Position numbers and translations under genes: made by a program
Notes under the pieces: generated by a model
Seen by the model: only the letters and a program-made list of their open reading frames with translations
Databases searched by the model: none
What the model was told of the DNA's origin: nothing
Assembly: GCA_003864495.1 (NCBI GenBank)
Contig: PEDN01001356.1
Location: 434,001-498,000 of the forward strand
Source: Nemopilema nomurai
Taxonomy: Eukaryota; Cnidaria; Scyphozoa; Rhizostomeae; Rhizostomatidae
Length of the DNA: 64,000 nucleotides
Direction of reading: 5' to 3'
Shown here: in pieces, positions 54,704-64,000 of the stretch
How the letters are laid out: the number at the start of each line of letters is the position of its first letter
Numbering within the stretch: the stretch's first letter is position 1

Positions 54704-56760
54704 TCAACTACTTATCAAAACTGCCAATTGAAAAACAGCTTTGTTTCTGGAAAGTGACTACCACTTTTTCCAGGAGAGCAGGCTCGGGGTAAGTTTCTAA
54801 TGAGGAACAAAAACATTCAAGTGACGATTTGTGCTTATAAATGTTTGTTTTTGAAAAAGTAATTTTTCAATTAATCTTCTCTTTACTGAAACTGGACAGG
54901 ATATTTTCTTTGTTGCCAGTTCTGTCACCTCGATAATAACAAAACATAAAATGCAAAATACCAAGTAGATTTTCTTTTTTTTCAAGAAGCTGATGTCTAC
55001 ATATACTAAAATGCCTATTATTCATGAGGCGGCGCCTTTGATCTTTGCCTCCGATCGATCGTACTCCCTTTTCTCCAAAACTGCTGCGTCTTTTTTCCAA
55101 ATTCTTTTTGCTGTTTCTTCCCAACGTGTTCTCCCAACAGAGTTGAGGCTTTTTTCCGGAAAATTCGCACGATTTTTGATCGAAAAGTTCGTTTTTCTCC
55201 GACGAGACCCCTTCCCCACCGCCTTCTCGGCGCTCTCCTGCCCCCACGGCAAACCCCATCCTCAAAGTTTTTACACCCCTCGCTTCGGCGAGCATTCGTC
55301 TTCGATCGTGGGTGGTTTTTTTTCCAAAATTTTCCTTATTTTTAGTGGACATTGCCATCTTTCTGAGCGCCGCTCGCCGGTCGTCCGCCTTCTCCGAGCT
55401 CTGGCTCCCGAACGATTCGTGCCACGTTCCCCCTTTCCTAGCGGTACGGTTCGCCAAGAGTGCCTCTTTTTAGATGTGTGGTTTTTTTTCCAAAATTCGC
55501 AAGCGTTTTCTCGAAATTCGCCGTGTTTTTGCTTCGATTCGCGATTTCCAGGCCAAGGGGAGAAAATTTTCTTGCCCTCGATCGGCCGAACTTGCCCCGG
55601 TCACGTGCCTCGCTCTGCAGCCCTCCATTGTTTGGGGACAAAAGAGAGTCCTCTTCCACCAATCGAAATGCAAGTTGCCGACGTGAGTGACGTGAGGGAC
55701 GCGGCAGAGCAGCAAGGCGTAATAGAGAACAGCAGCGTGCTCGGGACAGGGCAGGGGTCATTTCGTGCTTGCTACCCGTGTGGATTGGACGTGCTCATTA
55801 TTACCGGATCTGCCTTTCATTGCGTTTTGGGAATTTCGCCGTGGAAAGCTGCCTTAAGTAAGTACTTTTCGTTTCTTCTTTCGATCTGATGATATTCCTA
55901 ATGATGCTAAACTAAATTTCCGTGCTTTTTGACGATTTTTCCAATGCACCCCACGCTGGGTAGCTTCCATCCGCCTCGAAAAATTTGCTATCCACGAGCT
56001 TGCCTGCTTTCGAGGATGTTTTCTGAATGCTGAATTGATTGCTTACTTAAAATGATGCTAAATGAGATTTGATTTTGTTGATTTTTCTTTTTTTAGAGAA
56101 ATCGAGCCGAAACTCGCGGTAGCAGCAGCAAAATTCGTGAGGAACGGCTGGCACGCCCCCACCTGGCTCTCTCGCTGGCTACGAAATGCTGAAAACTTTG
56201 CCTTGCCCTCTAGAACGAATCAAAGTAAGTTTGTTTTGTTGAATTATGATCGCCCTTTTTCTGGTTTTTTCTCTCGAGAAACTAGCTTTTGTGCGTGGTT
56301 TTCGCACCTGGCCGTTGACCTGCTGACCTCCTTCCGCCATGCCCCGAGGGCGTTTTTCACTCTAGATTGCTCTGCATACCTAGATAGCTTGCTTTCGGGA
56401 AAATTTCCGACAATCAATCGATTAACTTCTTTAATGATGTTACGGGAGGTTTGATTTTTGGCTTTTTTCCTTTTTTAGAGAGAAATTGAGCCGAAACTCG
56501 CGGCAGCAGCAACGTGGGGAACGGCAGGTACGCCCTCTCGCTGACTTCAAAATGCTGAAAACTTCGTGCCCTCAAAATCGAATCAAAGTAAGTTTGTTGT
56601 GTTGCTTCAAGTTTGTCGTTTTCGTTGTTTTTCTGGTTCTTTTTTCGAAGAATTGGGTTTTTCGCTAGATTTTCGCACCTGGCTGTTTGTCCTGTTGACT
56701 CCTTCCGCCAGGCCTCGAGGGCGTTTTTCATTCTAAATTGCTCTAAATAGCTTTGGCAGT
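54704..56760. other. GC-richer region with two exon-like tandem units
   Basis: From about 55020 the base composition shifts toward C/G, with many TTTTCC and CG words and long opposed open frames on both strands (plus 54993-55889, minus 54867-55457). I see no domain in either. Two units repeat at about 56085-56230 and 56473-56595. Each begins after a polypyrimidine-AG with GAAAT-x-GAGCCGAAACTCGCGG and ends AATCAAAGTAAGTTTG, a splice-donor-like end. The flanking TTCCGCCA-GCC-CGAGGGCGTTTTTCA segment is also repeated (56333 and 56703). It looks like duplicated exons or a regulatory CpG-rich tract. The function is unknown. Confidence 0.5.
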
Positions 56761-57244
56761 AAACAACATATTTGATGCATTCTAAAATCAGTGACTGCTG
56801 CTTTTTTGTGGCCTTTTACGATTGCGTTTTTGGCAGACCTCGCTTCTAAAGAGTTTTCCTTACTTGCAGGGTCATGGCATGGCGTCAAATGTTATCCACT
56901 GTTGCCGTGTTGGGACGAAGAAAGGAAGAGCAAGAACTCCGTTTTTAATAGACCAAAGACTACCGTACGAACTTTAAAACCCTACAATTTTATGTTGTAT
57001 GTATTTAATTTTCTTGGTGGATGACGATGCGTGGTTTTCGATTTGACGTTTCCTTATTCTCGCGTTGTTCCTTCAGTGTTGGTAGCATTGTTTGGATTAC
57101 TGATCTCTAGAATTAATTTGGTGCCTATTGGTGGCAATAGTCAGTTTAGGGCCGCAGCAAAGCCATTTTCTGTGTCTGCTAAGTTTCTTTAAATTACTTG
57201 AAACGCATAGGACAGCGTAGCGAGCTAAACGAGCAAAAACCATT
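56761..57244. other. no gene recognised
   Basis: A possible acceptor (CTTGCAG at 56864-56870) is followed by GGTCATGGCATGGCGTC and an open frame to 57024. No family is recognised. Confidence 0.35.
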
Positions 57245-58060
57245 TCAATAGGACGGTTGAAAGAGTGGCAGAATTTTCGAGAAAGCCCGAGAGAAGATAA
57301 AAATAACTACAGGGCAATTTTCTGTTTGTGATGGCGAAGGGGTCGCTTTTCGGCATGGCAGAGCCCCCGAAGGCACTTGAACAAAGATCGATGGCAGTAA
57401 GGAGGTTTTTCAGTTTTTGTCTGTAAAAGTAACTAGGATTGGCAGTGATTCTCCACTATGTACTTTGCAAGAACTAAAGGGCAGGCTTCGCACTGTCAGA
57501 TTTCGAAATTTCGCCAGTCGTGCATTGTTCAAATAGAGCCGGAGCCGATTCAGGGGCAACATAGGAATCAATTTAGACGTCGAAAAGGTCTAAAAACAAA
57601 GCATTTTAAACTTGCTTCACTAAAGGTTGATCAGCTAAAACATGGAGGTTTTATTTTGTGGTCAACTGTTCTTCGATGGAGAATTGACAGGGTAACCCTC
57701 AAACGATTCTAAGCTTAATCCGCCCACATTTTCTAAAACTTTGAGAAAAACATTGGCAGTGTAATCTACCCCCAATATTTTCCAAAACGACGAGTAAAAC
57801 GGCCAACGAAGCAAGTTTTTAGTGTCGGCTTCTTCGGACTTGGCAAGTAGGAAGGTGTCATGTCGTGTTGTTCGATTCATGCGGCGGTCGCTTGGCCCCA
57901 TGACTCGCTGGAACAAGGTTCCTTGAAGGGTGTTAACATTAACGAGTTGTCAACTTGATTGATTGCCGCCTCTGGACACCATTAAACTGCAATGGGACGT
58001 GCACTCGATCTTGCATGTGCAAGTAACCGAAGTCCGCCAAGAATTGAAGCATTACGACTC
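57245..58060 (+). repeat. ~0.75-kb direct repeat, copy A
   Basis: It matches 58655-59365 in the same orientation. Shared blocks include GGGGTCGCTTTTCGGCATG, CAGTAAGGAGGTTTTTCAG and GATTGCCGCCTCTGGACACC. Similarity is roughly 80-85 percent by eye. Copy A has an additional ~80 bp near 57540-57630 (CGTCGAAAAGGTC). Confidence 0.85.
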
Positions 58061-58654
58061 TACATCTCAAACCTTGGTTCTGAAAACATTTACTACTGCT
58101 TTTGGCGCACAAAGTTAAAAAACATAGAGCGGTGAAGCTAAAAGTGATTTTAAAAACGAATCACTCCAAACGCCCCCTCAGAGCGTGCTCGCCCAAATAT
58201 TTACTGACAAAAATATGCGTTTCAAATAAAAATATGCATAAGGTTATGTAAATGAAATCGATGGCTGTGCGTGATTAAAATAATTTGATATTTAGGTTCA
58301 CGATAGACCATGTCACGCAAATAGAATATATTCCAGTAAATCTTTGAAGAAAACTCTCACCATGGATAAACAATATATTGGTAAAACAGAAGACTAGCCT
58401 CCAAAACCCCGCTGCGCGGGCTAAACCCCTTCTGTGGAAAAGGAATTGCCCCTTAAAACTACCCCATAAACAAAGTAGACATATTAGCCTCGGCAAGACA
58501 AGAGCCTCGCATGAGAGGAAATGACGTCACCCACAACCAGCCACGGGACACTTGAAACGAAAGTTGTCAACGAAAAAATGACTCGCCATCCTTCGCGTGC
58601 ATCACTCGCACTCATGCGACAATCGCTAGGACGGGGTTCGCAAAAGATGAACGG
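58061..58654. other. spacer between repeat copies
   Basis: Non-coding spacer with no gene or RNA recognised. A minus-strand frame at 58275-58496 has no domain. Confidence 0.4.
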
Positions 58655-59365
58655 TTGAGGCTTGAAAACGTGACAGAGCTATCGAGAAAGCCCGAGAAAA
58701 GACGAAAATAACAACGGGGCAATTTTTATGTTTGTGTTTGGCCAAGGGGTCGCTTTTCGGCATGACAGAGCCCCCGAAGTCATTTAAACAAAAATCGATA
58801 GCAGTAAGGAGGTTTTTCAGTTTTTGTCTATAAAAATGACCAGGATCGGCAGTGATTTTCCATTATATACTTTGCAAGAATTAAAGGGCAGGCTTAGCAC
58901 GGTCGAATTTAACGGATTTCGAAGTTTCGCCAGTCATGCATTGCTCAAATCGAGCTAAAATATGGAGAATTTTCTCGTGGTCAACTGTTCTTCGATTGAG
59001 AATTGACAGGGTAACCCTCAAACGATTTTGAGTTTAAACCGCCCTCAATTTTCCAAAACTATGAAAAAGACAGCTGCCATGTAATCTACCTCCAAAATTT
59101 TCCAAAACGACAAGTAAAACGGCCAACGAGGCAAGCTTTTCGTGTCAGCTTTTTCGGACTTGGCAAGTAGAAAGGTGTCATGTTCTGTTGTTTGTTTCAT
59201 GCGGCGGTCGCTTCGCCCCATGACTTGCTGGAAAAACGTTCCTCGAAGGTGTTATCGTTAATTTGATTGATTGCCGCCTCTGGACACCGTCAAACTGTAA
59301 TGGGACGTGTACTCGATCTTGCTTTTTGGAAGTAACCGAAGTCCGCCTTGAATGCAAGCATTTCG
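58655..59365 (+). repeat. ~0.7-kb direct repeat, copy B
   Basis: Second copy of 57245-58060, ending at the AAGTAACCGAAGTCCGCC block. It lies ~240 bp upstream of the Helitron Rep start, and neither copy is coding. Confidence 0.85.
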
Positions 59366-59600
59366 ACTAGAAATTGCAGATATAAGGAAAGAGTTAAACT
59401 ATTGGAAGAGCTTTTGAGGTAGGTTTGTAAAATCATCAATATTGTACGGACTTTATTTCATATCTTCATCCTTTTTTGTGCTTATCGCAACGCACCCGCA
59501 TGGTAGAGATGATCAATCAAGTCGTTTTTCAATTCATCTCTCACTTAATTCCAAGCAAGGGTTTCTTATACACTTTGTAACAATTTTCTAGCGCTGAGAT

Positions 59601-62540
59601 ATGCCGCGCCGCCGCCGAAATTTCGATCGACAACAAGAAAGGGAAAGACGAAGACACTACTATCTTCGCAATCGAAATTTAGCTGGAGCTGGAGACAATC
59701 CAGAGGAAGTGGATATTTATGTAGCTCCTAACGAGTTGCATGCGTTAGAGCTTCAAATTCCTGAAGCATTACGAGGACAGCAGCAGAATGTGGTGCCTGT
59801 AATCGCTGAAGTGCAACGACGCGAGAATGTTGACTTTGCTGCTGTTCATGCTCAAGAACGTGAAATTGAACACCAACCAGATTTTGACGCGCGACCGCAG
59901 CACTACCTTGGTTTAATGAGCAATTCATGTGGACATTGCCATTCTAAATTTTTTGTTACCGAGCAAAACGCACAACATTTATTTACAAAATGTTGCTTCA
60001 GAGGAAAAGTGGTACTTCCTCCAATTGTACAACCTGCACCACATATAATGGAACTTTTCAATGGAAATACACCACAATCACGTCATTTTTTGCAACATAT
60101 TCGCAACTATAATGCTGCCTTGGCAATGGCTTCTTGGAATGCCACCGTCAACGAACTCCCTGGTAGAGGACCCCGTGTGGTTACGATTCACGGACAAACC
60201 TACCACTTGACAAGCGCAGCAGATGCCCCAGAAGGTACACGTCCAGAGTATTCCCAGTTATACATAATGGACACCAATCAAGCATTGCAGGAGCGAATTC
60301 ACGACCCAAGAAACGCGAACCTGCGACCTGATGTCTTGCAGCTTCTACAGGATGAGCTGATGGCTGTTAATCCTTATGCAAGACAATTCAGGAATATGGG
60401 GCAAGTTTTACAACAACAACGTGATGCTGCAGCCGCAAACAACCAACCTGTACCACAAGTGAGGATGATCATTGCGCGTCGACCTTTCCAGGATCGCCGT
60501 TATGATAATCCTACAGCAACCGAAATCGCTGCAGTTTACGTAGGAGACGAGGGGGCACCCCCCGATCCAGCTAATCGAGACATTACCGTTTTCAATATTG
60601 CTGACAACAACACACAAAAAATCAAAATTACATCTCCCAATGCTGATCCAATGACTTATCCTTTGTTGTTCTTTCATGGAGATTTTGGATGGAACATTGA
60701 TCTCCAACGCAACAGACAACAAGGTGCTGCTCGCGGAGGCAACCAAAGAGAGCGAATCTCTTTGAATGAATTTTATGCGTACCGCATAGCCGTCCGTGAG
60801 GATTTCTCCGCAATTCATTGCTCCAGATTGCTGTTTCAACAATACTTGGTTGATGCGTACACAAAAATTGAGGGAAATCAACTGACATACATAAGAACGC
60901 ATCAAACTCAAATGAGGGTGGAATCCTACCAAGGCCTTATGGATCACGTCCAAAGGCGTGCACAGGCCGAAGATGCAAACGTTGGTCGCATTGTGATTCT
61001 ACCTGCCACCTTTGAAGGAGCACAAGATCAATTTATCAGAATTACAAGATGCAATGACAATTGTTACCAAGTATGGTAAGCCTGACATTTTCCTGACCAT
61101 GACTGCTAACCCAAACTGGCCTGAGGTACAAGAAAATATTTGCCACACCAAACAGCGAATGACAGGCCAGATATTGTCAGTCGTGTTTTTCACCTGAAGC
61201 TGAAGGAACTTTTGTGTGACCTGCTTCAGAGACATGTTTTAGGACATGTGATTGCATATGTTTACACAATTGAGTTCCAGAAAAGGGGTTTACCACATGC
61301 ACACATGGTTCTGTTTCTTTCGGATGCCGACAAACCACGTACAGCAGAGGATGTTGATATGTTGGTGTCTGCAGAAATTCCAGATCCACAACGAAATGCA
61401 CATTTACATGAAGTTGTCAAGAAGCACATGATTCATGGGCCATGTGGTCAACTTGACCCCCATTGTGTGTGCATGCAGGATGGTCAATGCAAAAAGGACT
61501 TCCCTAAAGCATTGGTCCAGGAGACAGAATTAAATGTCAATGGATACCTTTGTACAGACGTAGAGGACAGCACCTGGCACAGCTACGTCACCACATGGTT
61601 AATGACTCTTGGGTTGTTCCTTACAGTCCACAACTTCTCACAAAATTCAACTGTCATATGAATGTTGAAATCTGCACAACTGTAAAAAGTGTCAAGTACA
61701 TTTTCAAATACATTCACAAAGGAAATGATTCTGCACATGTGGAAATCAGGAACAACATACTACATCATGATGAGATTCTTCAATACCTCAATGCGAGGTA
61801 TGTTGGCCCTCATCAAGCTGTGTTTCGAATCATGCAGTATAAGATGCATGACAAGAGCCACACCATCATTCGCCTTGCTGTGCATCTACCTTTGCAGCAG
61901 AATGTTTATTTCCAGGAAGGAAACGAGGACAGGGTACTCAATGTAAATCCAAACACAACGCTCACTGCTTGGTTTCAACTGAACCAAGAAGATCCAAATG
62001 CACAGCAGTATCTATATTCGGAAATTCCACACCATTACACATTTGACCAAAGAAACAAAAGGTGGAAAATGAGGCAGCGACAGACAGCACCACTCATTGG
62101 TAGGATATACCAAGTGCAGCCATCAGATCCAGAAAGGTTTGCCCTCAGATTGCTTCTTCTCCATCGGAGAGGAGTAACATCCTTTGAAGACATACGAACC
62201 ATTGATGGTCATCTACACGAGACATTCAAGGGTGCAGCAAGGGCACTGGGTCTTTTGGAAGATGATGCTGAACATAGACGATGCTTGCAAGAGGCATCAA
62301 TCATGAACATGCCTTCACAGATGAGGCAACTATTTGCCACACTCATGGTATTTCAGACACCATCTGACATTAGAGCACTGTTTGAACAATTCAAAGAAGT
62401 GATGTCTGAAGATTATGTTAGACATGATCAAGTCAACAATCCAGCCATTGTCTTTGAAGACAGACACATGTATCTTTGCCTCTGGGACATTGACAACAAT
62501 CTCAGGATTCATGGTAAGTCAATTACTAATGCTGAATTCT
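59601..62540 (+). pseudogene. Helitron Rep: Helitron_like_N and HUH/Y2 nuclease, frameshifted
   Basis: The start MPRRRRNFDRQQERERRRHY is Arg-rich. A Cys/His cluster (SCGHCHSKFF...FTKCCF) lies near residue 110. The Helitron_like_N domain runs from YPLLFFHGDFGW to SRLLFQQYLVDAY and ends near GRIVILPATFEG. KYGKPDIFLTMTANPNWPE follows in another frame. The HUH motif is GLPHAHMVLFL (His codons 61296-61304), and the two catalytic tyrosines are in KYIFKYIHKGND (TAC at 61697 and 61709). Slips occur at about 61015-61050, 61138, 61545 and 62541-62560. All catalytic residues are preserved. The protein would nick and rejoin DNA during rolling-circle transposition. Confidence 0.92.
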
Positions 62541-64000
62541 CAGATTTACCCAGCTTCCAGAGGGCTACAATCAGCCACAGAATGCAGATGAAGATATTGA
62601 TGTCATCCGTGAGCAAGAACAGGGAGCAGAAATGCTGCAGCTTCTTAATGACAACCAACTTCACATTCACAACACCGTCATGAATGCTATACAAACAGCA
62701 TCTGAACAAAACTGCTACTTTGTGGATGGTCCAGCAGGCACAGGTAAGACATTTCTTTACAACACATTAGTGCACAACCTTCAAGCCTTAGGTGTGAAAG
62801 TAAAATGTGTTGCATATTCTGGGATAGCTGGCACATTGTTGATTAATGGAGCTACAGCTCATTCAACTTTCCAGATTCCTATTCCATTACTGCCAGATTC
62901 CACTTGTAACATTAAACGTCAAAGCGCAAGAGCTCAGAAGCTTTTAGAAACCTCTCTCTTTATCTGGGATGAGGCTTCTATGATTCCTGCAAATGCTTTG
63001 AAAGCAGTTGACATTCTCCTGAGAGATATTACACAAACTGACCAACCTTTTGGAGGTAAGTATATGTTTCTTGGAGGTGATTTCAGACAGGTTCTCCCAG
63101 TTGTTCTTAGAGCAGGTAGAGAACGCATTGTCCAAGAAAGCTTGAAGAATTCTCCTCTGTGGCAACACTTCAACAAATTTCAACTTCATGTAAACATGAG
63201 AGCCACACGTGATGAACAGTACAGGCATTTTGCTGACTGGCTGTTAAGACTTGGCAATGGTGAGGAGCCACATGATGACTTTGACCAAGTCACCTTACCA
63301 GAAAACATATTGCTACCTTCACTCAATGAGCTGGTGAGCTTTTTGTATCCACCAACACAACCAGGACAGCCAAACCTAATGCTAGATCCTGGAACAATGT
63401 CAGAACGCTGCTGCTTGACTCCCAAGAATCAGTTCACTCACCGCATCAATGAGCTGGTGCTTGATAGATTGCAAACACCTATGCACACATACCTCAGTAC
63501 AGACAGGGTAATCAGTGAGGACCCTGTAGAAGCTGCAGCATATCCAATTGAATTTCTCAATGCACAAACACCTGGAGGAATGCCACTTCACAAGTTGCAG
63601 CTCAAGGTATTTTGTCTTCAAATATTTACTTCAAACTCTATTGAGACCTTACTGTTGATAATTTTGCAAATTCAAATGTTTATAAATGTGTCTGTCATTT
63701 TCCATCATAGATAAATCTCCAAATTCAACTTCTAATAAAGAATTTTCTTTTCTAGATTGGTGCAACTGTTATCCTATTAAGGAACATCAATCCAAAAAGA
63801 GGACTCTGTAATGGCACCCGTCTCATAGTAAGAGATTTACAACGCCATGTTATTTGCGCAGAAATTATAGGAAATGAGCATAGAGGTGAGTATGTGATGA
63901 TACCCAAAATCACAATGTCATCACAAGATACAGCCCTACCTATCAATATTGCAAGAGTCCAGTTTCCAGTGAGACTAGCTTACTGTCTCACAATCAACAA
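62541..64000 (+). CDS. Helitron Pif1-family helicase domain, cut by window edge
   Basis: Walker A lies in VDGPAGTGKTFLYNTLV (62722-62775). CVAYSGIAGTLLINGATAHS follows (Ia), then LFIWDEASMI (Walker B), then FLGGDFRQVLPVV (III). Further on are HVNMRA and EFLNAQTPGGMPLHKLQLK. A GTATTT donor at 63607 and acceptor TTCTAG at 63750-63755 remove a ~149-bp intron. The frame resumes IGATVILLRNINPKRGLCNG and RVQFPVRLAYCLTIN, the Pif1 C-terminal motifs, up to the last base. This half looks intact apart from its link to the Rep half. It unwinds DNA for strand displacement. Confidence 0.92.

Larger units (their letters stand above)
59601..64000 (+). mobile_element. Helitron (Rep-Pif1 helicase), 3' end outside window
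   Basis: A rolling-circle transposon gene beginning at 59601 and continuing past the right edge. The coding order is an N-terminal basic region, Helitron_like_N domain, HUH nuclease with Y2 tyrosines, then Pif1 helicase with an intron. Several one-base slips make this copy non-coding as written. Neither the 5' TC end nor the 3' hairpin-CTRR end was identified; the 3' end lies beyond the window. Confidence 0.93.

Noticed and set aside
54993..55889. 298-residue open frame in the GC-rich tract
   Set aside because: It is opposed by a 196-residue minus frame and several other long frames in the same DNA, has no domain and is Phe/Ser-biased. Low stop-codon density from base composition explains it.
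60408..60953. minus-strand 181-residue open frame
   Set aside because: It is antisense to the Helitron_like_N domain and has no motif of its own.
62514..62541. 28-bp intron in the Helitron gene (GTAAGT...CTCAG)
   Set aside because: It is too short for normal splicing, and the sequence inside stays coding-like (KSITNAEF); a frame slip is more likely.

Overview
This window is AT-rich eukaryotic DNA, most likely from a marine invertebrate. A cnidarian (coral, anemone or hydrozoan) is my best guess. The reasons are spliced genes with GT..AG introns, low gene density, and a dense mix of transposable-element proteins typical of those genomes: PIF/Harbinger, hAT, Tc1/mariner, DIRS, Helitron, THAP-linked transposases, DUF6589 proteins and HUH-Rep/SF3-helicase proteins. 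I see no prokaryotic operon, rRNA or tRNA. No complete conserved host gene can be named with confidence; the best host candidate is the small spliced gene at 10.4-13.1 kb, which encodes an AT-hook-like motif.

Layout. 0-5.4 kb: a 451-bp direct repeat (175-625 and 3089-3537) around one copy of a ~2-kb dispersed repeat (940-2694; second copy 52657-54703), then degenerate coding-like sequence. 5.4-9.06 kb: a LINE 3' fragment abutted by a PIF/Harbinger transposon carrying a spliced Myb/SANT-like gene and a broken transposase. 10.4-13.1 kb: the unknown spliced gene. 14.9-17.2 kb: a decayed hAT. 17.4-21.2 kb: a near-complete but mutated DIRS retrotransposon (gag, RT/RNase H, tyrosine recombinase), followed by a cluster of perfect inverted repeats and a SWIM zinc-finger gene (21756-22513, minus). 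23.8-28.9 kb: two copies of a ~240-bp Tc1-type MITE surround a Tc1/mariner relic and an HUH-endonuclease/SF3-helicase Rep gene. The Rep gene is split by a nested 1274-bp Harbinger derivative with a clean TAA duplication.

31394-37346 is the most striking object. It is a 5953-bp DNA transposon with 488-bp terminal inverted repeats differing at only 3 positions and a 9-bp target duplication (GTTTGGTTC). It encodes a four-exon ~925-residue protein that I cannot assign to a named transposase superfamily, with candidate D, D and E residues and a RING-like C terminus. 37.4-39.8 kb: a decayed Kolobok-like transposase. 40.2-44.4 kb: THAP-domain pieces followed by a RecQ-type helicase lacking its Walker A region. 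46.6-50.9 kb: a convergent four-exon DUF6589 gene. 51.7-52.2 kb: a C2H2-like gene. 54.8-59.4 kb: GC-richer, repeat-rich, apparently non-coding DNA. 59601 to the window end: a Helitron (HUH/Y2 Rep plus Pif1 helicase) cut off by the window edge.

Most genes here are mobile-element genes that act on their own DNA rather than as a shared pathway. Nearly every one has one or more frameshifts, often at homopolymer runs. This could be neutral decay or uncorrected long-read errors. That matters most for the 31.4-37.3 kb element, whose TIRs are otherwise almost identical.
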